A model generated the notes under the pieces. The model saw only the letters and a list, made by a program, of their open reading frames with translations, made no database searches and was not told the DNA's origin. Both the position numbers and the translations under genes were made by a program. This document shows, piece by piece, positions 9,777 through 17,944 of a stretch of 64,000 bases of DNA; positions within the stretch are counted from its first letter, which is position 1; each line of letters begins with the position of its first letter. Origin of the DNA: Paenibacillus humicus NBRC 102415 (GTDB lineage: Bacteria; Bacillota; Bacilli; Paenibacillales; Paenibacillaceae). The stretch lies in NCBI RefSeq assembly GCF_004000905.1, contig NZ_BIMD01000023.1, positions 1 through 64,000 of the forward strand. Reading direction: 5' to 3'.

Positions 9777-10372
9777 TTTTGTTGGAAGCATCATCGCCAC
9801 CGGAAACGACCAAGCGCTCCTATGCGCTCGCCGTGACGCTCGTGCTGCTCACGGCCAGCCTCATCGGCAACGTGTTCTTATTCTCCCTGCATCTTCAAGA
9901 CAAGCAGCGGGACCGCGTGGACAAAGGAAAGACGATCCTGCAAAGCATGGGCGGGACGAGCCAGGCTTTGTCGAATCTCGCGGCTCTGCTCCCTTCGATG
10001 GAAGAGAAAAGCGGAGCGGACAAAGACCGGGCCATCTATGATGCGGGCGCCTTTTTCCTGGGACAGTCCGGTTCGCTCCTGACTTTGATGGACAGAGGCG
10101 AGGAATACAGCGCGGACGCCTCCAAGTGGCCGGCGGATTACAAGCAGTCGGCCGCTGCGTTCGTGGAAAAGGCCGGCAAGGTTATCGTCTCCGGCACCAA
10201 GGAGGACAAAGCCCGTCTTGCGCAGACGGCTAAGGAGCTGGCCCGGCTGCTCGGGGGCGTCGACTTTTCGATCGACAGCAAGGAACGCGCTCTGACGATT
10301 CAAGCCGAGAAAGGCTGGCCCGACATCTGCCTGCAAATGCTGAACGTCATGGAAGCATACTTGAAAAGCTGA
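9773..10372 (+). CDS. Membrane-anchored protein of unknown function, addA-coupled
   Basis: This 199-residue protein is not recognised. Its ATG overlaps the addA stop (ATGA), so it is probably translated from the addBA message. Residues 17-39 form one hydrophobic segment followed by Gln/Lys/Arg/Asp, suggesting a single N-terminal membrane anchor with the rest outside or a periplasm-like exposure. The remainder is a soluble, mostly helical, charged domain without cysteines in the first part and with WPDICLQM near the end. A terminator follows at 10397-10429, making this the last gene of the operon. No catalytic motif is visible. A role linked to DNA repair is only suggested by position. Confidence 0.8.
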   Translation: MILLEASSPPETTKRSYALAVTLVLLTASLIGNVFLFSLHLQDKQRDRVDKGKTILQSMGGTSQALSNLAALLPSMEEKSGADKDRAIYDAGAFFLGQSGSLLTLMDRGEEYSADASKWPADYKQSAAAFVEKAGKVIVSGTKEDKARLAQTAKELARLLGGVDFSIDSKERALTIQAEKGWPDICLQMLNVMEAYLKS

Positions 10373-10396
10373 TCGCCATGCTCGGCTTCTTCGCGG

Positions 10397-10429
10397 AAAG
10401 GCGGCCCTCAGGCTGCTTTTCTTTTTTTT
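10397..10429 (+). terminator. Terminator of the addBA operon
   Basis: A 10-bp stem (10397-10406 with 10411-10420, two G-U pairs, loop CTCA) is followed by eight T's at 10422-10429. Confidence 0.75.
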
Positions 10430-10524
10430 GCCTCTCGCGCCAGGCGGACTGCATGTCGACGGCCGCAGCTGCCGCACTTTTTTTCCGGCGCTTCTCTTCA
10501 TTTATCTAATTTATCGGGACAAAC

Positions 10525-10553
10525 AACCATCCGCCCATGGGCTGCATAGGATA
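10525..10553 (+). promoter_or_regulatory. Candidate sigma-K promoter
   Basis: AACC at 10525-10528, a 16-base spacer, and CATAGGATA at 10545-10553 fit the known B. subtilis sigma-K consensus mACm-N16-CATAnnnTA at every defined position. Transcription would begin near 10560, just before a small gene. The match is seen in sequence; use of sigma-K is inferred. Confidence 0.5.
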
Positions 10554-10582
10554 AGGCAGAACCTATGAGGAGTTGGTCTTCT

Positions 10583-11077
10583 TTGGAACCTGTCAATCCT
10601 GTTGCGACGACGCTGCCCGCCGCGCATCATAAAACTTCCACGGCACCGGTCGCCAAGCCTTCCACGGCGCCGGCCGCAAAGCCGTCTACGATGCCCGTCA
10701 TGCCGGAGCCGTCGATTCCAGCGCCGATGCCGGCGGCTCCGCCGGTCATGAATACGACGATCAACGTGCTGGTCATGGAAAAGCCGGAGATGAAGCATTT
10801 CTGCGACAACCACAAATACCGGTACGTTCTTGCCCACACGAAAGACGGCTGGTGCTGCGACGGCTTCATCGAGCATTATGACGACGAGTATGTCTGCCTT
10901 GCCATCCCATGCGACATGGGCGAAGTCCATCCGCGCGCATTCGGACCGGGCTTCGGGCCGGGCTTCGGACCTTATCCGCCGCTGTATCCATATCCATACT
11001 ACCCGCGCCGCCGCTTCGCGCGCGCCGTATTCCCGCTGGCTGCCCTTGCCGGCATTACGCTGCTGCCCTTCCTGTAG
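10583..11077 (+). CDS. Pro/Tyr/Cys-rich small protein, possible spore coat component
   Basis: Not a recognised family. From TTG 10583 it has 164 residues: an N-terminal Ala/Pro/Thr stretch with short repeats (TAPVAKPS, TAPAAKPS), a central domain with four cysteines (HFCDNHKYRYV, DGWCCDGF, YVCLAIPC includes more), a Gly/Phe/Pro repeat (FGPGFGPGFGP), a Tyr/Pro-rich run and a hydrophobic C-terminus. AGGAG at 10568-10572 lies 10 bases before TTG 10583, which I prefer to ATG 10565 because that ATG has almost no leader behind the candidate sigma-K promoter. Composition and promoter suggest a mother-cell coat protein; this is inference. A hairpin at 11103-11130 follows. Confidence 0.65.
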   Translation: MEPVNPVATTLPAAHHKTSTAPVAKPSTAPAAKPSTMPVMPEPSIPAPMPAAPPVMNTTINVLVMEKPEMKHFCDNHKYRYVLAHTKDGWCCDGFIEHYDDEYVCLAIPCDMGEVHPRAFGPGFGPGFGPYPPLYPYPYYPRRRFARAVFPLAALAGITLLPFL

Positions 11078-11102
11078 TCTCCGGCATTCCGTTCGCAACG
11101 GC

Positions 11103-11137
11103 CGCGAAGCCGCCCCAAGCCGGCTTCGCGCTTCTTC
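11103..11137 (+). terminator. Probable terminator after the coat-like gene
   Basis: A perfect 10-bp stem (11103-11112 with 11121-11130) is followed by the pyrimidine-rich CTTCTTC. The T-run is interrupted, so efficiency is uncertain. Confidence 0.5.
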
Positions 11138-11238
11138 TCCGGCATGGAAGGACGAGCCTTGGGAGGCCCGATGGGGCCGGCATGGATTGCGGAGGAGAAA
11201 GGCCGCATGCCGTTCCCGAAAAAGCTTCTCAACTTCAT

Positions 11239-11268
11239 TAGACGGCAAGCCTCTTTTGCGCTACAATA
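11239..11268 (+). promoter_or_regulatory. Probable sigma-A promoter of hit
   Basis: TTAGAC at 11239-11244, an 18-base spacer and TACAAT at 11263-11268, about 40 bases before the hit start. Confidence 0.5.
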
Positions 11269-11308
11269 GGGGGATCAAGGTCTGGAGACGAAGGAGCTGT
11301 CGGGAGCT

Positions 11309-11665
11309 GTGAGCGATTGTATATTTTGCAAGATCGTTGAAGGAACCATTCCCTCCACCAAAGTCTATGAAAGCGCCAATGTTCTTGCTTTCCGCGATAT
11401 CATGCCTGCGGCGCCCGTACATATTCTGGTCATCCCCAAACGCCATATACCGACGATGAACGACGTGCTCCCCGAGGACGGAGGGCTCATCGCCGAATTG
11501 GTCCAGACGGCCGCGTCGCTTGCCAAGGAAGAGGGCATCGACGAGTCGGGCTACCGTCTGATCAACAACTGCAACGCCGACGGAGGGCAGACGGCTTACC
11601 ATCTGCATTTCCATCTGCTTGGCGGCCGCAAATTAGGCGCTTTGGTGGAAGGACACTCGAGTTGA
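11309..11665 (+). CDS. hit: HIT family nucleotide-binding hydrolase
   Basis: Histidine-triad proteins hydrolyse nucleotide phosphoramidates or dinucleotide phosphates. The triad HLHFHLLGG is at residues 98-106 of 118, with the catalytic His in the HxHxH motif, and the N-terminus has the usual CIFCKIVEG zinc-type start. The start is GTG 11309, with AAGGAG at 11291-11296. Full length for the family. The gene lies upstream of rpsU, which has its own promoter beginning within the last codons of hit. Confidence 0.93.
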   Translation: MSDCIFCKIVEGTIPSTKVYESANVLAFRDIMPAAPVHILVIPKRHIPTMNDVLPEDGGLIAELVQTAASLAKEEGIDESGYRLINNCNADGGQTAYHLHFHLLGGRKLGALVEGHSS

Positions 11666-11691
11666 CACCGGCTTTCTCTTTGAATTATAAT
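11662..11691 (+). promoter_or_regulatory. Strong sigma-A promoter of rpsU-yqeY
   Basis: TTGACA at 11662-11667 and TATAAT at 11686-11691 are both perfect consensus hexamers, with an 18-base spacer. The -35 box overlaps the end of hit. Confidence 0.9.
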
Positions 11692-11750
11692 GAAGATTGA
11701 TAAGCCGTGTTCATGCTCTGGACCGTCTGTTTCGGAGGGAGGGATAACAA

Positions 11751-11924
11751 GTGTCTGAAACGAAAGTTCGCAAAAATGAGACCATCGATGCTGCACTCCG
11801 CCGCTTCAAGCGTTCCATTGCTAAGGACGGTGTCCTTGCAGAGGTCAAGAAGCGCAAGCATTACGAGAAGCCGAGCGTTAAGCGCAAGAAAAAATCCGAG
11901 GCTGCGCGTAAGAGAAAGTTTTAG
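11751..11924 (+). CDS. rpsU: 30S ribosomal protein S21
   Basis: This 57-residue, very basic protein begins with GTG 11751 ([20 protein letters not shown]) and ends in an RKRKF tail, as expected for S21 of the small subunit, which helps mRNA engagement at initiation. GGAGGGAGG at 11734-11742 provides a strong ribosome binding site. A consensus promoter lies about 60 bases upstream, and yqeY begins 15 bases after the stop, so rpsU and yqeY form a short operon closed by a terminator at 12398-12423. Confidence 0.97.
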   Translation: MSETKVRKNETIDAALRRFKRSIAKDGVLAEVKKRKHYEKPSVKRKKKSEAARKRKF

Positions 11925-11939
11925 GAGGATCCTTCCGAT

Positions 11940-12383
11940 ATGAACCTGAGCGAACGATTGAACGACGATATGAAGCAAGCCATGAAGAATCAGGACAAGT
12001 TCAGACTCACTACGATTCGAATGGTGCGCGCCGCAGTGAAGAACCTGGAGATCGACCTCAAGCGTCCGCTTGAAGACGAAGAGGTTCTTGACATTGTGAG
12101 TCGTGAGATCAAACAGCGTAAAGATTCCCTCCAAGAATTTCAAAAAGCGGGCCGCGAAGATCTTGCAAAAGATGTCGCAGCAGAAATTGATATTATTAGT
12201 GTTTACCTTCCCACGCAGCTGACCGAAGAAGAAATCAAAGCAATAGTAGAGCAGACCATCCAGGAAACCGGTGCTTCTTCCAAGGCCGAGATGGGTAAAG
12301 TCATGAGCGCCCTTATGCCTAAGGTCAAGGGACGCGCTGACGGTAAGCTAGTAAACCAAACGGTACTGCAATTTCTGCCCTAA
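11940..12383 (+). CDS. yqeY: GatB/YqeY domain protein
   Basis: The 147-residue protein is the stand-alone YqeY form of the helical domain found at the C-terminus of the GatB amidotransferase subunit, where it contacts tRNA. The start is MNLSERLNDDMKQAMK and the LTTIRMVRAAVKN and AEMGKVMSALMPKVKGRADG stretches are characteristic. AGGAGG at 11923-11928 overlaps the rpsU stop and lies 11 bases upstream. The rpsU-yqeY pairing is conserved in Bacilli. The exact function is not established; an RNA or tRNA-related role is the common guess. Confidence 0.93.
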   Translation: MNLSERLNDDMKQAMKNQDKFRLTTIRMVRAAVKNLEIDLKRPLEDEEVLDIVSREIKQRKDSLQEFQKAGREDLAKDVAAEIDIISVYLPTQLTEEEIKAIVEQTIQETGASSKAEMGKVMSALMPKVKGRADGKLVNQTVLQFLP

Positions 12384-12397
12384 CTCGGACCACTCAG

Positions 12398-12423
12398 ACA
12401 CTCCCCTCCGGGGAGTGTTTTTT
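12398..12423 (+). terminator. Terminator of rpsU-yqeY
   Basis: A perfect 9-bp stem (12398-12406 with 12410-12418), 3-base loop and six T's. Confidence 0.9.
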
Positions 12424-12584
12424 GGTTTCAACGGGGAAATGCTTGTCATGCGGGACTCATGCACGCCATACAGCTACTTATAGCGGTATTTGCGCCGAAT
12501 TTAAGCGAAACCAACCGCATTCGGCCAACGTATGTAAAAGGTATACGAATAAAAGGTTACCAATTGAAACAAGGGGGTGTTTCA

Positions 12585-13424
12585 GTGGGAATAGGAAAAA
12601 AAGCAGGGCAGGCGATCGAATCAAGATTTCGAGACGAAAAGGCAAAGGAGTCCGGCCATTCTCATTTCTCCGGGTTCAAGAAAATGATGGCTCTAACTGC
12701 GGCAGGGCTGCTCTTGCTGCCGTCCCAAGGCTTTGCGTCGGAATCCGGCATGCTCCTTGGTGCCCAGGCGGAGCCGGCAGGCAGCTGGCTGTCGAGTCCA
12801 GCGGTGGCGGCGATCCTGCTCTTCATCGGATTTGCCGGGACGATGCTGGCGCTGCTGCTGTCGGGCTTCGCTGCTCCGGGCCTGATCGGCATCGCGGCAT
12901 TCGGACTCTTTTTCCTTGGTGCCCATCAGGCGGGATACAGCGACGGTTATGACGTCTTCTTCTTTATTCTAGGCGTTTTGCTGCTGGCGCTCGAGCTGTT
13001 CGTGCCGAGCTTCGGCATTTTGGGCATACTGGGAGCATTGGCTTTGTTCCGAGCGGTTCTGATGAGCTTCGAGGACAGCTTCACCGCGGTCGTCTGCATG
13101 CTTACCGCGCTTGCCCTCGCGGTCATTGTTGTAACCGCTGTAGCGCGGCGTTTCAGGGACCGGGGCATATGGAACCGGTTTGTTCTGCGGGACAGACTTA
13201 CATCCGAGGAAGGGTTTCTGCCCGCCGCCTCCAAGGAGCAGCTGCTGGGACAGCGCGGCATTACCATTACTCCGCTTCGTCCTGCAGGAATCGTAGAGAT
13301 TGGCGGGGAAAGAATCGACGTCGTGACTTCCGGCGAGTTCATCGCCCAGCACGCCGCGGTTCGGGTATCGCGCGTCGAAGGCACCCGCGTCATCGTCAAG
13401 GAATCAACGAATAACGACCAATAA
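12585..13424 (+). CDS. NfeD family membrane protein lacking the protease domain
   Basis: Occupies the B. subtilis yqeZ place, next to flotillin floA. GTG 12585 is chosen because AAGGGGG (12571-12577) lies 7 bases upstream; the frame is open further upstream, to 12459. The 279-residue product has a signal-like segment (about residues 28-45, ending near GFASES), then several membrane spans (about 65-190) and a C-terminal OB-fold of NfeD type ([27 protein letters not shown]). Long NfeD proteins have a ClpP-class serine protease domain between signal and membrane part; here the signal is followed by only about 20 residues before the first span, so that domain is absent. Likely partner of FloA in membrane domains. 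Confidence 0.88.
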   Translation: MGIGKKAGQAIESRFRDEKAKESGHSHFSGFKKMMALTAAGLLLLPSQGFASESGMLLGAQAEPAGSWLSSPAVAAILLFIGFAGTMLALLLSGFAAPGLIGIAAFGLFFLGAHQAGYSDGYDVFFFILGVLLLALELFVPSFGILGILGALALFRAVLMSFEDSFTAVVCMLTALALAVIVVTAVARRFRDRGIWNRFVLRDRLTSEEGFLPAASKEQLLGQRGITITPLRPAGIVEIGGERIDVVTSGEFIAQHAAVRVSRVEGTRVIVKESTNNDQ

Positions 13425-13437
13425 AGGAGTCGATGGA

Positions 13438-14433
13438 ATGGACTATAGTTCCGTAGGGTATGTAATTGCCGCAATTGTGGTTATCGTCGTCATCGCATTG
13501 TTTCTGAGTTTCTTTCCCGTCATGCTGTGGATCTCGGCGCTCGCTTCGGGCGTGCGGATCTCGATCCTCACGCTGTTCGCGATGCGCTTGCGCCGCGTAA
13601 CGCCGAGCCGGATCGTCAATCCGATGATCAAGGCGACGAAGGCCGGTCTCGGCCTGTCGATCAATCAGCTCGAGAGCCATTACTTGGCCGGGGGCAACGT
13701 CGACCGTGTCGTCAATGCCCTCATTGCCGCGCAGCGCGCCAATATCGAGCTCGAATTCGCCCGCGCCGCCGCCATCGATCTGGCCGGCCGCGATGTGCTT
13801 CTCGCCGTGCAGATGAGCGTCAACCCGAAAGTCATTGAAACGCCTACCGTCGCTGCTGTCGCCAAGGACGGCATCGAAGTGAAAGTCAAAGCCCGCGTAA
13901 CGGTGCGCGCCAACATCGAGCGCCTCGTCGGCGGCGCTGGCGAAGAGACGATCATCGCCCGTGTCGGCGAGGGCATCGTTACGACCGTAGGCTCCTCGAA
14001 TTCCCATAAGGACGTTCTGGAGAATCCGGATCTAATTTCCCGCACCGTGCTCGGCAAAGGCCTTGACGCCGGAACGGCTTTCGAAATTCTGTCGATCGAT
14101 ATCGCGGACGTCGACGTAGGCAAGAACATCGGGGCGAACCTGCAGACCGAGCAAGCGGAAGCCGACAAGCGCATCGCCCAGGCGAAGGCGGAGGAACGAC
14201 GCGCGATGGCGGTTGCCCAGGAGCAGGAAATGAGGGCGAAGGTCGTCGAGATGAGAGCCCGCGTCGTGGAATCCGAATCGCAGGTTCCGCTCGCCATGGC
14301 CGATGCCCTCAAGTCAGGCAAAATCGGCGTGATGGATTACATGAACCTCAAAAATATCGAAGCGGATACCCAAATGAGAGGCAGCATCGCAAAACCGGAA
14401 GGCGGAGCGGGCGACGGCAAGCAGGACCGCTGA
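13438..14433 (+). CDS. floA: Flotillin-like protein FloA
   Basis: Scaffold protein of membrane microdomains, 331 residues. The N-terminal membrane hairpin is about residues 6-38 ([20 protein letters not shown]). It is followed by an SPFH-type domain ([20 protein letters not shown] to [20 protein letters not shown]) and a Glu/Ala-rich coiled coil ([21 protein letters not shown]). The length and sequence are typical. AAAGGAG at 13422-13428 lies 9 bases before the ATG. It lies 13 bases after nfeD, the usual pairing, and both are probably co-transcribed. Confidence 0.96.
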   Translation: MDYSSVGYVIAAIVVIVVIALFLSFFPVMLWISALASGVRISILTLFAMRLRRVTPSRIVNPMIKATKAGLGLSINQLESHYLAGGNVDRVVNALIAAQRANIELEFARAAAIDLAGRDVLLAVQMSVNPKVIETPTVAAVAKDGIEVKVKARVTVRANIERLVGGAGEETIIARVGEGIVTTVGSSNSHKDVLENPDLISRTVLGKGLDAGTAFEILSIDIADVDVGKNIGANLQTEQAEADKRIAQAKAEERRAMAVAQEQEMRAKVVEMRARVVESESQVPLAMADALKSGKIGVMDYMNLKNIEADTQMRGSIAKPEGGAGDGKQDR

Positions 14434-14475
14434 TCCCATGCCTGCTTTTCTTCCAGAGGAGGTGGGTACCTGCCC

Positions 14476-15120
14476 GTGGACAACAATCCAATCGAAGCTT
14501 TGATCCGCTTTATCGTAGAGCACATTTATCTCGTCTTTATTGTCGGCGGCGTCATCTGGTCGATTTTCAGCAAAATGGCGAAGCCAGGCGCCGGGCCTGG
14601 TCCCGGACCGCAGCGGAGGCCGTCGGGAATGCCTGATTTCGGAGGGGGCGGCATGCCGCAGCGCACATCGGGTCCCCTGCAGCGCACCGAGGTCCCGGCA
14701 CAGCGTCCGGAACCCCCCGTTCCGGGGCCGGCCCGTCCGCCTTCAGTTTCCGCTCGTCCATCGTCCGCCGGCCCGCTCGGACGTGCCGCAGATCGCCGTA
14801 CGGGCTCCATGGAGCCTTCCGAGGAAGGCCTGAGCGGCGGTGAAGGCCTGAGCGGCGGCGAAGGGAGATCGTCCGAATGGGCGGAGCCCTGGACAGATGC
14901 TCCCGCTTTTCCCGAAGCATTGCCTTCCGTACGCAGAGGCGAGCTCGACGACCGGAGCATGGACAGCTCCAGGCGTCAGCCGCTGCGCCAGCAGCAGGCT
15001 TCGCCTCCCGAAGCTGAGGCCGCGCGCGCTTCCGGCCTGACAGGGGAAGAGATAAGACAGGCGGTGCTGTGGGCCGAAATCATCGGACCGCCGCGCTCCC
15101 GCAAGCCTTACCGCCGCTAA
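14476..15120 (+). CDS. Proline-rich membrane-anchored protein, yqfB position
   Basis: Function unknown. GTG 14476 follows an AGAGGAGGTGG site at 14455-14465. The 214-residue product has one membrane span (about residues 11-32) and then a long low-complexity tail rich in Pro, Gly, Ser and Arg with no obvious fold. It ends in a short conserved-looking segment (LTGEEIRQAVLWAEIIGPPRSRKPYRR region). A 15-base direct repeat at 14828-14857 encodes GLSGGEGLSGGE. It is the last gene before a strong terminator at 15146-15184, so nfeD-floA and this gene probably form one unit. A role with FloA is only suggested by position. Confidence 0.82.
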   Translation: MDNNPIEALIRFIVEHIYLVFIVGGVIWSIFSKMAKPGAGPGPGPQRRPSGMPDFGGGGMPQRTSGPLQRTEVPAQRPEPPVPGPARPPSVSARPSSAGPLGRAADRRTGSMEPSEEGLSGGEGLSGGEGRSSEWAEPWTDAPAFPEALPSVRRGELDDRSMDSSRRQPLRQQQASPPEAEAARASGLTGEEIRQAVLWAEIIGPPRSRKPYRR

Positions 15121-15145
15121 GCCGTTCAGCTTGATGTCCTGTCTA

Positions 15146-15184
15146 AGGCCGCAGCATGGAGAACATCCATGCTGCGGCCTTTTT
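15146..15184 (+). terminator. Strong terminator splitting the yqeZ-phoH block
   Basis: A perfect 15-bp stem (15146-15160 with 15166-15180), 5-base loop and a T-run at 15180-15184. Confidence 0.92.
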
Positions 15185-15452
15185 GCCATGGACAAGGGAT
15201 GAACGTCATCGCACCGTTGCGGAGCAAAGCTCGCGAGATGCGCCGCCCCGGCCTTCGAACTGATCCGGCAACATGTCTCCAAGCCGCTCTCGTCCGTTCA
15301 TAATCGGGCCGCTCCCTGCATACTTTTTAAGAAGAAAAGACAGCGGATGGATGCAGGCATTCTGTTCTACTCTTCGCAAAGCAGCGGCCTTCCGCCCTTA
15401 TTGCCGGCGGCGAAGCCGATGTCCTTGCAGAGAAAAGCTGTACGGAGGGAGA
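15185..15452. other. Intergenic leader of yqfC
   Basis: No convincing gene is seen in this stretch between the terminator and yqfC. It holds the candidate sigma-E promoter described separately. The open frame from 15273 is simply the upstream extension of yqfC. Confidence 0.6.
15298..15326 (+). promoter_or_regulatory. Candidate sigma-E promoter for yqfC-yqfD
   Basis: TCATAAT at 15298-15304, a 14-base spacer and CATACTTT at 15319-15326 resemble the known sigma-E pattern (-35 KmATATT, -10 CATACAnT) in sequence and spacing. The downstream genes are sporulation genes, which supports it. Use of sigma-E is inferred. Confidence 0.55.
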
Positions 15453-15758
15453 ATGGACACCTCAATGGGCAAGCTGAGCCGAAGAATGCGCAAATGGACG
15501 GCCGATATCCTCGATCTGCCCCAGGATGTGGCCTATGATCTTCCCCGGATGATCATGATCGGGGACCGTCAGCTTTATATTGAAAACCACCGCGGCGTGA
15601 TTCATTTCTCGTCGGAGCAGCTTAGGCTCAAGCTCAGCAAGGGAGAGCTCGAAGTCAACGGGATGGACCTCATCATCCGTACGATCTGGACGGAAGAGGT
15701 GTTCATCGAGGGCAGAATCACTTCCGTAAACCTGAAGGACGGGGAGGGAAAACGATGA
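15453..15758 (+). CDS. yqfC: Sporulation protein YqfC
   Basis: A 101-residue YabP/YqfC-family protein: basic N-terminus (LSRRMRKWTADILDLPQDV), then DLPRMIMIGDRQLYIENHRG and a C-terminal beta-rich part. ATG 15453 is chosen because GGAGGGAG lies directly upstream; ATG 15465 is an alternative. Known in B. subtilis as a mother-cell sporulation gene of unclear biochemical role. Its end overlaps the yqfD start by 4 bases (ATGA), so the two are coupled. A sigma-E-like promoter lies about 130 bases upstream. Confidence 0.92.
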   Translation: MDTSMGKLSRRMRKWTADILDLPQDVAYDLPRMIMIGDRQLYIENHRGVIHFSSEQLRLKLSKGELEVNGMDLIIRTIWTEEVFIEGRITSVNLKDGEGKR

Positions 15759-16948
15759 ATGAGGGATGGTTGCCGCGGCTGCGGGGAATCGTCACGGTGC
15801 GGCTGCGCGGTGGCGCCCAGGAAGAGCTCGTCAACGACTGCTTGAAGGACGGGCTGGCGCTGTGGTCGATCCGGCGGACAAGCCCGGAGGAAATGGAGTT
15901 TGCCGTGCAGGTGCCGGACTTCTTCCGGCTGAAGCCGTATTTGAAGCGGACGGGCTGCCGGATTCATGTGACGCGGCGGCGGGGGCTGCCGTTCTGGCTT
16001 CGCAAAGCGGCGAAGCGCAAGTTTTTTGCGGCCGGCATCGTCCTCTTTTTCGCGACGATGTTCCTGCTCTCTTCTCTGGTATGGACGATCGAGGTGCGGG
16101 GGACGGAGCGGATCAAGCAAGAGGATCTGCTTGCCGCGGCGAAGGCGGAAGGGGTGTATCCGTTCCAATGGTCCTGGAAGCTTCCCGAGCCCAGCCTGCT
16201 GGCGGCCAAGCTGTCGGCGCGCTTGCCGGATGCGGCATGGATCGGCGTGGAGAAAAAAGGGACAAGAATCATTTTCCAGGTGGTGGAGTCCAAGCGTCCC
16301 GATGCCGCCAAGCTGAACAGCCCGCGCCATATCATCGCATCCTCGGATGCGGTCGTGACCCGCATCATCGCCGATAAGGGAAGGCCGGTCGTCCGAGTCA
16401 ATACCAAGGTGAAGAAGGGCCAGACCTTGATTTCCGGTACGATCGGAGAACCGCCCAATACGGCTACCGTCGTTGCCGATGGAGAGGTGCGCGGCCTTGT
16501 CTGGCATGAATATGCGATCGTTTCTCCGCTAAGCATCCAGACCCATGTTTATACCGGGGAGAGCAAGACAAAATGGTCGGTCGTCCTGTTCGGCAGGGCG
16601 CTGCAGGTGAGCGGGTTCGGAGCCAACCCCTTTGCCCAGTCGCAGACGCAGGAGAAGCTGGAGAATCTGGGCTGGCGGGGACTGAGGCTGCCGGCAGGAC
16701 GGCTCAAGGAGACGGTCATGGAAACCCGGGTGGAAGAGAAGACGCTTACCCGGGAGGAGGCCGTGCAGGCGGGCATAGAGAGAGCAAAAGCGGATCTGAT
16801 GTCGAAGGCGGGGGCGGATGCTGTCGTGAAGGAGCAAAAAATTTTGCATGAGAAGACGGACAATGGTAAAGTTTATATGAAAGTTCTGTTGGAAGTGGAC
16901 CAATCGATCGTGAAGGAAATGCCACTAGTTCAGATGCAAGGAGAATGA
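15755..16948 (+). CDS. yqfD: Sporulation protein YqfD
   Basis: A 397-residue member of the YqfD family. One membrane span at about residues 89-111 separates an N-terminal cytoplasmic region from a large exported domain containing EVRGTERIKQEDLLAAAKAEGVYP, a POTRA-like start, and the conserved WIGVEKKGTRIIFQVVE and PVVRVNTKVKKGQTLISG stretches. Translationally coupled to yqfC. The gene is followed closely by phoH (7 bases), so read-through into the vegetative genes downstream is likely. Biochemical role unknown in the family. Confidence 0.94.
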   Translation: MNEGWLPRLRGIVTVRLRGGAQEELVNDCLKDGLALWSIRRTSPEEMEFAVQVPDFFRLKPYLKRTGCRIHVTRRRGLPFWLRKAAKRKFFAAGIVLFFATMFLLSSLVWTIEVRGTERIKQEDLLAAAKAEGVYPFQWSWKLPEPSLLAAKLSARLPDAAWIGVEKKGTRIIFQVVESKRPDAAKLNSPRHIIASSDAVVTRIIADKGRPVVRVNTKVKKGQTLISGTIGEPPNTATVVADGEVRGLVWHEYAIVSPLSIQTHVYTGESKTKWSVVLFGRALQVSGFGANPFAQSQTQEKLENLGWRGLRLPAGRLKETVMETRVEEKTLTREEAVQAGIERAKADLMSKAGADAVVKEQKILHEKTDNGKVYMKVLLEVDQSIVKEMPLVQMQGE

Positions 16949-16955
16949 GGAACGC

Positions 16956-17927
16956 TTGCCAACTGAGACGAAAACCGCCAAGATCGTGTTAGACAACGCT
17001 GCGGAAGGGCTTGCTTTGTTCGGTCCCCGCGATCACTATTTGAGAATGATTGAAGCTCTGACGTCCTCGCAGATCCGGTCCCGCGATGCCGAAGTCGTCA
17101 TCAGCGGGCCGGCCGAAGAGGTCGATTCCCTGGAGCAGCTCTATTCCGTCCTGCTTCAGCTCTTTCGAGGGGGCTACACCCCGAGCGAGAGAGATATCAT
17201 GTACGCTTTCGAATTGTCCCGCACGCTTGAAGCCGACCAGCTGCTTGACTTGTTCAAGACGGAGCTGACGACGACTTTCCGCGGCAAGCCGATTCGGGTC
17301 AAGACTTTGGGCCAGCGCCATTACGTCAAGATGATCAAGGCCAGGGACGTCGTGTTCGGCATCGGACCGGCCGGCACGGGCAAAACCTACCTGGCTGTCG
17401 TCATGGCTGTCGCTGCGCTGAAGGAAGGCGCGGTCAAAAGAATTCTGCTTACCCGTCCTGCCGTCGAGGCGGGCGAGAATCTCGGCTTCCTTCCCGGCGA
17501 CCTGCAGGAGAAGGTGGACCCGTATTTGCGCCCGCTCTACGACGCTCTGCATGACGTCATGGGGCCGGAGGCGACCGCCAAGGCGTTCGAGCGGGGAATC
17601 ATCGAGATCGCGCCGCTCGCGTACATGCGCGGACGGACTTTGGACGACTCCTACATCATTCTGGACGAGGCCCAGAATACGACTCCCGAGCAGATGAAAA
17701 TGTTTCTGACGCGGCTTGGCTTCGGATCCAAGATGATCGTAACGGGCGACGTCACCCAGATCGACCTTCCGAGAGGCAAGAAATCCGGTCTCAAGGAAGC
17801 GCAGCGCATCCTTACGGACATTCCGGAGATCGGCTTCATCCAATTCGTGGAGCAGGATGTCGTCCGGCATTCCCTTGTGCAGAAAATCATCATGGCCTAC
17901 AATGAGGATGCTGAAATCCAAGCATAG
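16956..17927 (+). CDS. phoH: PhoH family ATPase
   Basis: A 323-residue PhoH-type P-loop ATPase, thought to act in RNA metabolism or ribosome maturation because of its constant link with ybeY and era. A small KH-like N-terminal domain is followed by Walker A GPAGTGKT at residues 137-144 and Walker B YIILDEAQNT, then TGDVTQIDLP. TTG 16956 is preceded by AAGGAGA and TGAGG. It lies in the canonical phoH-pgpH-ybeY-dgkA-cdd-era order. A second, PIN-fused PhoH protein is encoded at 48905. Confidence 0.95.
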   Translation: MPTETKTAKIVLDNAAEGLALFGPRDHYLRMIEALTSSQIRSRDAEVVISGPAEEVDSLEQLYSVLLQLFRGGYTPSERDIMYAFELSRTLEADQLLDLFKTELTTTFRGKPIRVKTLGQRHYVKMIKARDVVFGIGPAGTGKTYLAVVMAVAALKEGAVKRILLTRPAVEAGENLGFLPGDLQEKVDPYLRPLYDALHDVMGPEATAKAFERGIIEIAPLAYMRGRTLDDSYIILDEAQNTTPEQMKMFLTRLGFGSKMIVTGDVTQIDLPRGKKSGLKEAQRILTDIPEIGFIQFVEQDVVRHSLVQKIIMAYNEDAEIQA

Positions 17928-17944
17928 AGAGGACTGTTGGCGGC

